Positions 23,436 through 34,141 of a DNA stretch of 64,000 nt are shown one piece after another; within the stretch, counting starts at the first letter, position 1; each line of letters begins with the position of its first letter. Source of the stretch: Xanthostigma xanthostigma (lineage: Eukaryota > Arthropoda > Insecta > Raphidioptera > Raphidiidae); the NCBI GenBank assembly GCA_963575645.1, contig OY754472.1:31993401-32057400 (forward strand). Reading direction: 5' to 3'. The position numbers and the translations under genes are program-made. The notes beneath the pieces were generated by a model. It searched no databases. It saw nothing but the letters and a program-made list of their open reading frames with translations, and was not told the origin of the DNA.

Positions 23436-24078
23436 ATAAATATACACTGCACTATACTCCTTATTTTTTGTTGAATCTTTTGACGTTCACCTAAAAATCC
23501 GACCGATAGCGTTAGTGTAAACATCAAAAACAAAGTTTCACAAAATAATAATGTTTTACCTAATCCAATTGCACACAAAACTTTAACTAACTATCCTACA
23601 CTTCACAAAAGACTAATAAACAACTCATAAATAAATTCACAAGAGACACTGTGGATATAATACTCCACGTTTATAGGTTGGGCATTATGATCTATGTGGC
23701 GGCCATTATTATTATTTTATCAGGCGAATAAATATTTATACCCTGGAAGTAAGACAGAATAGATTTATTCCCTCAGTAAACATAATTATGGTTGGTGAAT
23801 TGAATTATGGCTATTTATTCGGTGGAATAGTTATCTGAAGAACAAGTGAACTGAATAAATAACTACTTACGTTCGGTGAATATATGATAATATTGGTTGA
23901 TTGTAATGAGAATAGAATATAATGTCTTTTGAATGATCCCGAAGTCGTCGTTATAACCGATATATTATGACACATACAAGAACATACAAAATAGAACACA
24001 TTATATTTCTGTTACGAATGAACATTAAACTATTTTGTAGTAAGTAAAGAACAAGCGATCCAAAAATTAGTCGTTAAC
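23436..24078. other. AT-rich DNA, nothing recognised
   Basis: This lies within the possible third intron of the minus-strand gene. No exon could be supported. Confidence 0.4.
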
Positions 24079-25812
24079 AATTTTATAGACAACGTCTACA
24101 GTGGCCAAAGCATCCAGAAAAACGCAATTACAGATATTAAATTTGCATTTATTGACTAACGTTTCGTTTCAGTCCTTACCCTTAAACTGTACTTGACATA
24201 TTCAAGATTTTGATCATCATTTGGGAAATTATTCTAAATTATGCTATACATATCACCATCTATATACTATAATGGTTTTTTTATTTTTTGACAGCATTAT
24301 ATATTTGACGGCATTTGTACTCTGAGGATGAAGGTAAATCCTTCGAAACGTTTGTGACGTTATGAAAATAGTGATTTCGCTGGTAGTAGCATTAACAAAG
24401 ATTCCCAGAGATAATCAACCCGAAAAATTCGACACATGAGTATGAACATCAGCAGATTTATGTTATATTATGGGCCCGAACATGCGCCTAGGGCTAGCGA
24501 AACACCAAAGTCAACTGATCGCGAGTTGGCTAAAATTTTCTCCCCAAGCAAGAGACAAAAAAAAAGGATTAAAATGAAAATATTATATACAACGCAAAAA
24601 AATTGGTTGTCTGTAATGTCGGTTTACGGACGATAGTTTTACGTGATAACGTATTCCGTAATACATAACCTAAATTCTACATATAATAATTATAATAATT
24701 CGAATCTATGATATTGCATCTTTCGCTTCAAATTTAGGTTAACTTTATGTATTAAAATACTCACCACCTATAATAATAATTGTTTTTTTTTAACTTTCTT
24801 TCTTTCGTATTTATTTTAAGTCTCAAAGATTAATTGTCATAATATTTTGAAAACAATTGTTTCACTGTTTATATAAAATTCCAAAACCTACTTACAATAT
24901 TTAAGTATTTTCATACGTCAAAAAATTGATTTTTATAATGATAAAATTTGTATGAAAACGATTTTTTCGAGAGATGAGACCTAGCTAAAACGATTTTTTG
25001 CCCCCCAAAATCCCTTTTCAGTAAATTTCATCCAAATCGTTAGGGCCGTTTTCGAGAAAAGCACGCACAGGGTCAGGCGGAACGTTAGGAACGTTACACT
25101 TTTTCGTGCATGCAGCCGGTGTTTCATCAATTTATAAGATTGGTGATTCATCAATTTATAAGACGTTATCACGTCAAAAGATGTAGATAAAGAATGTTTA
25201 TTCAAACCAAACTAATAGCATTTCCAACAAATAAAATCTCGAGATTAGAATTTTTGATATACTGGATATACCTATACAAAATGTATTTTAAATATACGAA
25301 TGAATTACAAAAAAAATGATAAAGTTTTAATACCAGAAGCGTGCAAGATTAAGCCACCAAGAAATAATTTGCGTCTAGGATGGAACAAAATCACTACAGT
25401 ATGGATCGGATTTAAAGAGAAGAAAAAAAACGTGATTACTGAATCGCAACTTGAATTGTACTGAATATTTCTTTTTATTTTTAAATCACCAAACTGCCAA
25501 TTCTAAATTTAAAAAAAAAAAATTCCGCGACCTTTCAAAAATCATGACACGAGACCTACTTTAAATAATCTGCGAACCAATGTTATATAAAGACAATTTA
25601 TATTTAAGTATTGACGGTCCAAATTAGTTAGGCGGCTTAATCCGATTAAAATAACCTACATTAAAAACACAATTCATTTTTAGAAGCTAAAAAAACTGTT
25701 ATATTTTTACATCTACGGCAGGAACGCTGCACGTTAGTCAATAAATGCAAATTTAATATCAGTAATTGCGTTTTTCTGGATCATTTGGCCACAAAATTGT
25801 TAACGACTAAAC
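24079..25812. mobile_element. Element bounded by about 90-bp inverted repeats, containing family C copy 2
   Basis: TTAGTCGTTAACAATTTTAT, GGCCAAAGCATCCAGAAAAA and CGCAATTACAGATATTAAAT near 24089-24175 reappear inverted near 25727-25812 with small indels. This suggests a foldback or terminal-inverted-repeat element of about 1.7 kb. A CTGAGGA stem-loop GAAACGTT motif at 24316-24350 and a complete family C copy lie inside it. No transposase was recognised. Confidence 0.5.
24596..25179 (+). repeat. Dispersed family C, copy 2
   Basis: Same borders and order as copy 1. The flanks (AACGC to the left, GATGTAG to the right) are unrelated to those of the other copies, which confirms the element ends at about AAAAATTGG and CGTCAAAA. 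Confidence 0.8.
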
Positions 25813-25861
25813 TATTTTGATTCAATTTCTACAATCTTTTAAGAACATTTTTAATACGAAC

Positions 25862-26150
25862 CTTTCTTCTAACTTAGTTTCTGGCGGCGATGTAGACGCT
25901 TGAGTAATTGTTGAATTTGCCGTGGTTGCAGCATCAAATAAAAGTGCGAGCGCTGGTGTAGTTGAGTTTGACGGAACTGTGGGAGGTGGTGCAGTGCTCG
26001 TTGACGCTGCATTGGTTTCCGACGCACTTGTCGTTGATTCAGTTGTGGACACGAATATTATAGGAACTGTTGATTTAATTGTGGGCACGAATCTTGTAGG
26101 AGCCCGGGGCGTTGATGTAGTTTTGGGATAAAATATTTTTTTGTCGTTTT
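25862..26150 (-). CDS. Exon 3 of a secreted Thr/Ser/Pro-rich protein gene
   Basis: The acceptor GGTATTAATTTTTTCAG precedes 26150. Two bases complete a codon with exon 2, then 95 codons are open, and the exon ends AAAG before GTTCGT (a weaker donor), leaving phase 2. The residues are strongly biased to Thr, Ser, Pro and Ala (for example STTESTTSASETNAAS), with several NST sites, as in mucin-like or heavily O-glycosylated secreted proteins. If the donor is not used, the frame reads on 13 codons to a stop at 25822. The coding stretch is clearly GC-richer than its flanks. There is no recognised domain; function unknown. Confidence 0.6.
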
Positions 26151-26451
26151 CTGAAAAAATTAATACCTTCTGTTTTTACATCGTTACATAATTAAATAAT
26201 AATAACAATACATATCTCTAACTCCTAAGTGGGTCTGTTCAAAAATTAAAAATTAAATCCCATTTTTTTCCATTTTTTGACTTGAAGCCAGGCAGTTCCT
26301 TGTTTCATAACTTCTTCCTGAACAGTACTTCTCAAAGACATTTTGGGACATGATTAACTAAGTTAATTAACAATTTTTTTTTTAATATTTGAATTGAGTA
26401 CGGCTATGATATGTGATGTTGATAATTTTATTGGAATTCAGCAGTCAAATA

Positions 26452-27000
26452 AGATTAAAAATTCCAGCCAATTGAATGACGGGACTATTACAACTTCAAA
26501 AATATTGACATTGAATATAGTATAATATAAAGAGAATAAAATTTCTGATATCGCGTGAGGTGACGCGGGTAATGGCTAGTATTCAATATGATATTTGCTA
26601 TTCGTCGCCATGGTTACCTACATAATATATTCACGTCATGTAAAAATTAATCAAAGCACGTTTAACTAGTTTATTTCTGACAGATCTACAAAACAAAATA
26701 ACAGCTTTTTTTATTTATTTTAAAAATATTTCCGAAACTATAAAGTTTATTAAAAAATTTTGAAGAAATAAATAGAATATTAAACCGTTATGAAACGTAT
26801 ACCATTATTATATAAAAACAAAACAACGTTATAGCATATATGTCTTTGGCGCATGCGCCGATTTTCCCCAAAAACAATAGGACTCTTCATATTTACGTAA
26901 CAAACATCCTCCCAAAATTTAGTTTCAATCCGCTGCGTTAAACCTGTATCGTGCTCACAGACTAACAGACGCACAGAGTTTTTCCACAAACGAAAATAAA
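26452..27000 (-). repeat. Family B copy in intron 2 of the Thr-rich gene
   Basis: Inverted relative to 8330-8810. It contains AATTCCAGCCAATTGAATGA, GGTGACGCGGGTAATGGCTA, one GCGCATGCGC unit at 26851, and AAATTTAGTTTCAATCCGC. It closely parallels 63648-64000. Confidence 0.75.
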
Positions 27001-27228
27001 TTGTAAAATTTTGAAAAGTGATTTTTGACCTAAATTAGTACCATTCCCCACTTGTGGGTTAGAATGATAAAAGAATTGAGATTTCGTCCGCACAATAATG
27101 CAAGTAATCAGAACTTAAGATTCAGGAGCTTCGAACTGACAGGTTACTTTTCAAATGAATATTGTTAATATTTTATGTGTTTGAACGCTTATTTTATGCC
27201 ACTCGTTCTCGTCACTTCCAAACCTTAC

Positions 27229-27271
27229 CGTCAGCATCAATATGCCGTGATAGAGCACACTGAATAGTAAT
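27229..27271 (-). CDS. Exon 2 of the secreted Thr/Ser/Pro-rich protein gene
   Basis: A 43-nt exon between a strong acceptor (poly-T then GTTGCAG) and a strong donor (ACG before GTAAGG). Phase 0 in, phase 1 out. It encodes ITIQCALSRHIDAD. Joined to exon 1 this completes a textbook signal peptide, with hydrophobic core LTAFAIIFMT-ITIQCAL and a small-residue cleavage region (CALS before RHIDAD). The exact phase agreement on both sides is the main evidence. Confidence 0.6.
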
Positions 27272-27723
27272 CTGCAACAAAAAAAAATGAACAAATATTA
27301 ATAAATAAAAATATATGAGCCTCACACACATAAGTTCATATATTTTTGAACGGGTGTCAAAGAAAGAGGAAGGCAGATAGAGAATTGATTTTTTTTAAAT
27401 TTTTAATAATTAAAAAGATTAAATATCTTTTTGATAAGTCGGGCACAACGGGTTTTTTTTTTGTTTTCAATAATTTATTAAGGATTTGACTTTAATTTAA
27501 ATAGTTTTTTTTTTTTGAATTTCCACCGACTAGTTTTGGAGAAATCAATTAAAGCATATCATCCATCTACTGAAATATAAAAAAAATCAAGCCTTTTATA
27601 TAAAGTTGCCTTGGTGCTCGTACTACCTTAAAAAATGTGACAGTGTTATTGGTCCATTCTAATACTAACAGCCCACGGATAAATAGGTACAAAAGAGGAG
27701 AAATAAAAATTGTAAAAACTTAC

Positions 27724-27774
27724 CGTCATGAAAATAATAGCGAATGCCGTTAGCTTTGATTTGTGTGAAACCAT
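27724..27774 (-). CDS. Exon 1 (start) of the secreted Thr/Ser/Pro-rich protein gene
   Basis: ATG at 27774-27772 in a good context (ATCAAGATGG) is followed by 16 codons, MVSHKSKLTAFAIIFMT, and a consensus donor (ACG before GTAAGT). It forms the n-region and part of the h-region of a signal peptide. A possible initiator (TCAGT) lies about 30 bases upstream in the 5' leader, with no obvious TATA box. With exons 2 and 3 the product is about 127 residues plus a tail. The gene lies upstream of, and divergent from, the Ig exon at 31776, or inside one of its introns. Confidence 0.6.
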
Positions 27775-28829
27775 CTTGATGCTTGCTCTACAAGAGACTG
27801 AATCAGTAGCACAAGCGAGTTTAACACCCAATTTGTAGGCTAAAAATAATTAGAAATTTTTTATTTTTCCCTGTGACTAATTGTGGTAAATGAGATTTAT
27901 TTGTATTTATGAAGTTTTATGGTATACCAGTGGCGTACTGTTTACGTTATTTTGAAAAGAAATTGTTGAAAAATATTTAAGCTTATTATTATGGTAATTT
28001 GGTAACATCAAACATTCCGTCGAGTTTCAACTTCAAATTCAATTTTTTTTTATTTAGAAAATAACGGGAAGTGTACTTAATAGATGGAAAATAGTAATGA
28101 TGCGAATGGCGTCTGTTATGAGTTATGACATAAAGTCGAGAAACGGACGTAAAACGCATTATTTTTATTTTATTTTTTTTTTAAATTGTGGAAGTCCTAC
28201 AGGAGATAAATTGGCAAAAAATCAGTCATTTTCTGCCACTTCGTAGAGGACTTTTGAATTTTGCCGTTTTTTAAGCGCCTCTGCAGCGTACCGCAACGCG
28301 TTAGACCCCTAGTCTGCCAAGCAGATTTGTAGAGGGGGGCTCAGACTACACGAAAGAGAGCGTTTCTGCCACTTAGTGTTTCTTGACCATTTCTGTCGCC
28401 ATCCCTCCAAAACTATATTGTCTATATTATTATATTCTCTATTTTCAGAATGATGGAAAAAAACAAATATAAATTTTAAATTTCAGCACCCTGTGTTTCC
28501 GAAACTATCAACTTTTGTTTGCGCCAATAGTCACCGATGGATTTGTAGTAACTTCAGTTTTCGGATTTCCCATTGTTAATGAATCATTCTGTAGTATATA
28601 TGATGAATAAAGTTTATGAAATTAACATAATATTGTCATCACAAGCGTTACTTGCATCAATATTGTATTCTATTACAATTTTCCGTTTTTTAACAACTTA
28701 TAAAAATATATTACCTATTTACCAGACTGCGGCGAAGCCAAAAGGAAGGGTTATGAGTTTAGCAGTCTATGTATTTACGGAAGTTCCACCGTAGCGCCTA
28801 AACTATTCATCCCATTTTGATAAATAAGG
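27775..28829. other. Unassigned DNA upstream of the Thr-rich gene
   Basis: This would hold the promoter of the minus-strand gene. A GC-richer patch at 28245-28370 has no supported exon. Confidence 0.35.
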
Positions 28830-29450
28830 TGTCAATCGATTCGTTATTACGGCCCGTAAACATAGGCTACATTTATTTTTGAATTTTGGTCCCAGAGGGG
28901 AGCAAATTGAAAACAAATAAAATATAAGTTAAAAAAAATAATTTAAATAAAAAATAAGTTCAAAAACAAACACCCGACAACTAAAAAATATGAAACAAGA
29001 AAATATTCTCATCTGAGGATAGCCGTGGTCATATGCCACCTACCTTAACAAAACATTACATTTTAACAGTGTATAGTAAGCGATCATAAGCACTAGAGCA
29101 AAGTGCATCACGTTATACATCTAGAGGGACCTCATATAGGTATATGAGATGGCATACGGCCACGGTAGTCCGCAAATGAGATATTTTCTTGTCATACTTT
29201 TCAATAGTCGTGTTTTAGTTGTTAAACTTATTTTTTATTTGTGTATGCTATCTCATATATATGAGGCTCCTCTACATGTATATCGTGATGCACTTTACCC
29301 TAGAGCTTATGACCGCTTACTTAACTGTCAGAATGTAATGTTTTGTTAGGGTAGGTGGCATATGATCACGGCTATCCTCAGATGAAAATAATATCTTGTT
29401 TCGTACTTTTCAGTAGTCAGGTGTTAGTTTTGGAACTTATTTTTTGTTAT
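28830..29450. repeat. Palindromic family D, most complete copy
   Basis: The two arms (about 28966-29130 and 29255-29440) are inverted copies carrying GATAGCCGTGGTCATATG, AACAAAACATTACATTTTA, AGCGATCATAAGCACTAGAG and AAAGTGCATCACG. The left edge is CGATTCGTTATTACGGCCC. Open frames inside are products of the repeat. Confidence 0.75.
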
Positions 29451-29811
29451 TATTAAGTTTGACATCTACCGAGTGTATAACCGCGACACAGCTGATCCTT
29501 TCTTTCCGTAATATTGTATTTCATCAGTGGGACGCCTTTGATATTAATACACGTGTACAACACTTTTGTAAAACCTTTATTACGAATTTTAAACAGTTTC
29601 TGCGTACACGTGTGGAAAATTTAAAATAATTTGTCTTCTTTATTCAGTTGCAAATTACGCGTTGGTCGTAAAAGACACAATTGTATTTTATAATGAACTG
29701 TTATAATTTTGCAATAAAAAAATTAAATTGACTATGCAGTCATCTCAAAGTATTGTGAAATATTTTAAATAGTACTATTGATAATTACGGTTAGAGATAT
29801 TAAAATTAAAC
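29451..29811. other. Unassigned DNA
   Basis: A 61-codon frame ending at 29629 looks somewhat protein-like but has no recognised family or splice support. Confidence 0.3.
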
Positions 29812-29813
29812 TA

Positions 29814-30365
29814 CAGTGTAAACTCCATTTAACGTCACTCGATACAACGACAAACTCCTTAAAACGTCGAAATTACTTAACTCTCTAGTTGGTTTACCTT
29901 GTTGCCCATGACACTCTAAATAACGACACACCCACTGTAAATAACGACAACAATACGTCATAATTAAGCAATAAACAGTACTTGTTTGTTATTTTGTTGC
30001 TTTGGTGTCGGCATCATGCGTACCGAAGATTCTAAGAAGTTCATTCTTTTGTTTGTTCGGATTATCTTTCATATATTTAGCTTAGCTGTTTATCGATAAG
30101 TTTATCGATAAGTTAGTTGCCCACAAACTTGCAAACTGTGAACATGGCGAGTAGAGGAAAATCTTTGTGTATTGATGAAAGTTTTATTAATACGCGCAAT
30201 AAAGGCGGGAGAAAAGATAAGTGATGTTGGAAGACGCTTTGGATTAAATACATATTACAGTAAAAAAATATTAACGGATTATTTCTTCTCTCCGTTTAAC
30301 GACAACTCTCAATAACGCCGCAAAGTGCACAGTCCCTTGAGTGTCGCTATATAGAGTTTACACTG
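29814..30365 (+). mobile_element. Internally deleted pogo/Tigger-like transposon
   Basis: Ends CAGTGTAAACTCCATTTAAC and, inverted, CAGTGTAAACTCTATATAGC. TA flanks both sides (29812-29813 and 30366-30367). Reiterated AACGAC/ACGTC motifs lie beneath both ends. A remnant of the transposase N-terminus remains at 30144-30270. Confidence 0.85.
30144..30270 (+). pseudogene. Pogo transposase N-terminal remnant (psq-type helix-turn-helix)
   Basis: ATG at 30144 begins MASRGKSLCIDE. A frameshift follows, and another frame reads IKAGEKISDVGRRFGLN, the characteristic helix-turn-helix of pogo/CENP-B-like transposases. The DDE catalytic domain is deleted, so it is non-functional. Confidence 0.75.
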
Positions 30366-30400
30366 TATTTGTATAAATAGGTACAGTTTGCAATGAGTGC

Positions 30401-30994
30401 AAAAAAATTGGTTGTCTGTAAAGTCGGTTTACGGACGATAGTTTTACGTGATACGTGATAACGTCTTCCGTAATACATAACCTAAATTTATATAATAATT
30501 ATAATAATTCGAATCTATGATATTGCATCTTTCGCTTCAAATTTAGGTTAATTTTATTTATTTAAATTACTCACCATATAATATAATTGTTTTTTTAACT
30601 TTCTTTCTTTCGTATTTATTTTAAGTCTCAAAGATTAGCTGTCATAATATTTATAAAACAATTGTTTCACTGTTTATATAAAATTCCAAAACCTACTTAC
30701 AATATTTAAGTATTTTCATACGTCAAAAAATTGATTTTTATAATGATAAAATTTGTAAGAAAACGATTTTTTCGAGAGATGAAACCTAGCTAAAACGATT
30801 TTTTGCCCCCCAAAATCCCTTTTCAGTAAATTTCATCCAAATCGTTAGGGCCGTTTTCGAGAAAAGCACGCACAGGGTCAGGCGGAACGTTACGAACGTT
30901 AGGAACGTTACACTTTTTCGTGCATGCAGCCGGTGTTTTATCAATTTATAAGATTGGTGATTCATCAATTTATAAGACGTTATCACGTCAAAAA
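30401..30994 (+). repeat. Dispersed family C, copy 3
   Basis: Same borders as copies 1 and 2, with two small local duplications (ACGTGATACGTGATAACG near 30447 and an additional GAACGTTA unit near 30890). Confidence 0.8.
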
Positions 30995-31077
30995 TTCTAT
31001 GTACGTAATACTTACATTTGAATTGTACGTTGCAGCCGTTTAAACAGGTATTTAAGGACACGTTTTGAAAAGACATT

Positions 31078-31230
31078 TATAAATATTGTTCAGAAAATTA
31101 TTCAGCCTATATTTATAATAAATTACCTGAAAGGCTGAAAAATAATACATTTTCACTTTTTAAGAAAAATATTAAACATTTTATAGTAGAACGGGCCTTT
31201 TATAGTGTTAACGATTTTTTATGTGGCTGA
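31078..31230 (+). pseudogene. LINE ORF2 C-terminal remnant
   Basis: 51 codons ending in TGA at 31228-31230. The segment reads YIYNKLPERLKNNTFSLFKK and then FIVERAFYSVNDFL, the recurring C-terminal signature of some insect LINE polyproteins (short Leu-Pro core, Phe-Lys-Lys, then YS-V-D/N-FL). The 5' part is missing. An A-rich then (AT)n tail near 31297-31320 may be the 3' end. Confidence 0.6.
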
Positions 31231-31459
31231 TAGCTTTATAATTTTATCTTGTATTCGTTGACGTGTCAAATAGATGTATGTCTCAACTGACCAAAAAAAA
31301 AAAAATATATATATATAGGTATATAGGATAAAAAAATAATCATAAACAGAAATTCATAGATCCCTTATGATTATTATTTAGTAGTAATAAATCGATGTAT
31401 TCAAATAAATCAATGATGCATAATGAAACACAATTTGTCATTATTATTAGGTCTACTAT

Positions 31460-31679
31460 CTTAAGATAGCCATACCGTAATATAGCGGCCGTCATATGAC
31501 GGTCTATGACGTCACAAAAAACGTGTGCACAGAAATAAATATATGCCGCTTTAATACCGTGTACGGACGTTGCCGCCGCTACCGAGAAAGTCGCATCCAT
31601 TTACTTCTATGCACATGTTTTTTGTGACGTCATTCACCGTTATATTCCGGACGCTACATAGCGGTACCGCAATCTTAAG
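31460..31679. mobile_element. MITE with imperfect inverted ends
   Basis: CTTAAGATAGCCATACCG at the left pairs with CGGTACCGCAATCTTAAG at the right. Inner segments TGACGTCACAAAAAACGTGT and ATGTTTTTTGTGACGTCA also mirror each other. No target duplication is clear. It sits directly upstream of the Ig exon acceptor. Confidence 0.65.
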
Positions 31680-31775
31680 AAACCGGAGCTTAAAGATCAG
31701 GGGTACACATCGGAATTTGAAGTATCGCTGATTCTATGTGGGTTATTTCTAACATGCATTTCTCTATTGCTGCAG

Positions 31776-31982
31776 GTCTACCGAGCATGCGCGACAGCCT
31801 TACAAATCCGGTGCACGTGTATGAAGGAGACGACGCCCTGGTTACGTGCGTCGTCCGCGACATCGGCGACAACACTGTGATGTGGAAGAAGGACGATCGC
31901 GAAAGACATAGCACCAGGGTACTGACGGCAGCCGAAACCCGCGTCACCGCCGACAAAAGGTTCGCCGTTTTACACGATGCCG
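31776..31982 (+). CDS. Exon encoding the first half of an immunoglobulin domain
   Basis: A strong acceptor (TTTCTAAC branch-like motif, then TTTCTCTATTGCTGCAG) and donor (CCG before GTAAGTCAG) bound 207 nt that are phase 1 at both ends, the classic Ig-domain arrangement. The translation includes NPVHVYEGDDALVTCVV (B-strand Cys), TVMWKKDD (the core Trp) and TRVTADKRFAVLHD. The pattern (VTC, W, ILT-like, RF..LH) resembles insect neuronal IgSF adhesion proteins such as the Dpr/DIP/lachesin/klingon group; the member cannot be named from half a domain. The second Cys must be in the next exon, not found here, so introns are long. GC content is far above the flanks. Confidence 0.85.
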
Positions 31983-32153
31983 GTAAGTCAGATAACTAAT
32001 TCATGTATCAATAGTTAAGTTAATTAACTGACGCATTTCCTTGTCAAATTATAGATAGATAAAGATGATTATTTTATTGGTACAAATGAATATAAATAGC
32101 GTCAACACAAAATAATTAATTATAAAAATTCGTCCAGTTTGTAGTGAGCCTTA

Positions 32154-32347
32154 TAGTGCTAACACACGGTCGAACTTGGTCCGGTCCGACAACGGACATG
32201 GTACGGCGGACCTTGCAACAGACGACCGAATCTGTTCCCATCGAACCGGGCGGACACGCAGACTACTGTACAGACGAACAGATTTGGTACGGAGCGGACC
32301 AGATCCGCTGTCCGCTTCGAACCAAGTTCAACCGTCTGTTAGTACTA
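32154..32347. mobile_element. PIF/Harbinger-like MITE, second family
   Basis: TAGTGCTAACACACGGTCGA at the left mirrors GTTCAACCGTCTGTTAGTA-type sequence at the right. TTA flanks both sides (32151-32153 and 32348-32350). It is GC-rich and lies in the intron after the Ig exon. Open frames inside are artefacts. Confidence 0.78.
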
Positions 32348-32575
32348 TTAGCTTACACTCTCAGTAAGTATATTATGTAATACCTACTAGTTTTTCATAA
32401 TATGAACTTAGACTAGTGACAAGTTTGTACTGCCCAGCGGTTCCGCAAGCGCCATCCTGTGACAAAAAACCACAAATGTTTTCTGGGCGATGTTTTTACT
32501 TTTATCATTCCAATTTCAGAAATTAATCTAAATTTACTTTTCAAAAATTTTTAATATACCTACTACTTCGTTTTT

Positions 32576-33115
32576 AGGTCGCCCGATTGCAAAATCATGT
32601 TTTTAGAAAAAGTTTGTACGTCTGTTTGTCTGTGAATACGATACAGATTAAACGGATAAGCGGATTGAAATTAAATTTTGGGAGGATGTTTGATATATAC
32701 AAAGGGTCCTACTGTCTTTGGGGAAATTCGGCGCATGCGCAGAAATGTATGCTATAACGTTATTTTTATATATAATGAAGGTATACTTTTCATAACGGTT
32801 TATTATACTAGTAATTTTTACAACAAAGTTGTGTAAAATTTTTTTGTCAGTTTAATAGTTTTTGAAATAAAAAAAAATGCTGTTCTTTCGTTCTAAATAT
32901 CTGTCAAAAAGAATTTAATTAAGTAACTGAAAAGCATGATTTAGTTAATTTTTACATGTGAAACCATATTATTATGTAATCATACAAACCAACAGCAAAT
33001 ATAATATTTATTACTAGTCGTTACCCGCGTCACCGCATGCGTTAACAGAAGTTCTATTTAATTTCAATATTTTTGAAGTTGGAATGGTCCTGTCGCCCAA
33101 CTAGACGGAATTTTT
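32576..33115 (+). repeat. Family B copy, single GCGCATGCGC unit
   Basis: From GTCGCCCGATTGCAAAATCA through GCGGATTGAAATTAAATTTT, GGCGCATGCGC near 32731, TTACCCGCGTCACCGCATGC near 33022, to GGAATGGTCCTGTCGCCCAA. It gives the most continuous view of the family's order in this window. Confidence 0.7.
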
Positions 33116-33325
33116 ACTATTTTATAGGTTTAGACAAGTGCCAAGTGCTGAGTCACAAGCTACGCGTAAATTTTATGTCCTTTGCGTTGAAATTAGTTGA
33201 TATTTGACATTGAATTGTTTCATGTTAAAACTCTGACTAGGCGTTATAATAATTAATCAAACAAACGTTAGACTCTAATAATATGGCAATTTTTAAATTT
33301 TTCTCGTCCCTTCGTCACGTCTCTC

Positions 33326-34133
33326 CAGGGCCGGATTAAACTTGTCCGGGCCCCTAGGCCAGGGGCCGGCAACATGCGGCTCGTGAGCCGCATGTGACTC
33401 TTTTGATGTAAAGTTGCGGCACCCCAGTTCCACACGCAAAAAATAATCATTTTATTATATAAACCCTTAAAAAACGTCCAATCGATCCATGATTGAGTAT
33501 CATGTCTATCCCTCAGCCATTTCCACTCACGTCTCACCCGCACCGCCCCCGTCGCGATGTTTCGTCCTCGGATATATATATATTATACCTATATAAACAA
33601 AAACTGTAATACTGAAACGAAAATGTTTAGTGGCTTTTTAAAAATTGGAAATTTTGTAAATTTTAATTTTTGGTTCTTCCGTTTCAAAAGGTTGCCGACC
33701 CCTGCCCTAGGCAATGCAATCAGGTCTTTTCAAGTTGATGAAGGGATGTGAGTAACTTCCAGATGATCGGCTCCAGGCATCCTGTTACTTCAATGTCTTG
33801 TGTGATATTGTAACAACATGATTCCTTTAGCTAGATGCTGCAGCATTACCTGACTCGTTAGCTTTATTGAAATGGTCTTAATGAATAGGTTATAGACAAT
33901 TGATGATCCTGGTTTTTTGATGGATCAGGAAAGAGAAATAAGCGTGACGTAGTTATTTTAAATTTTATTGTGTTAAATGCAATAAATTACAATAAACAAC
34001 AAAATATTGTTGTTGGGAAATTTCATACAAATTTTCAAATAAAATTTTCGTTCAATGAAAAGTTTTTTTTCTTGGTGCGTGCACGGGGCCCCTAGGCAGT
34101 TGCCTACTCTGCCTAATGATTAATCCGGCACTG
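33326..34133. mobile_element. hAT element (outer), with 8-bp duplication
   Basis: Ends CAGGGCCGGATTAAACTTGT and, inverted, CAGTGCCGGATTAATCATTA. CGTCTCTC flanks it exactly (33318-33325 and 34134-34141). GGGCCCCTAGGC blocks occur near both ends. It is non-autonomous and split by the hAT at 33360-33704. Confidence 0.88.
33360..33704. mobile_element. hAT MITE nested in the outer hAT
   Basis: Ends CAGGGGCCGGCAACATGCGG and AAGGTTGCCGACCCCTG. The perfect 8-bp duplication CCCTAGGC lies at 33352-33359 and 33705-33712, within the subterminal CCCCTAGGC motif of the outer element. A second copy of this family is at 44996-45317. Confidence 0.9.
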
Positions 34134-34141
34134 CGTCTCTC

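Noticed and set aside
24981..25205. Conserved minus-strand frames inside family C copies as a possible gene
   Set aside because: The similarity is explained by recent copying of the repeat; frames differ in their N-terminal extensions, which run into unrelated flanks.
25922..26131. Plus-strand Val/Gly-rich frame
   Set aside because: It is the antisense of the Thr/Ser-rich exon, which has splice support; the plus frame has none.
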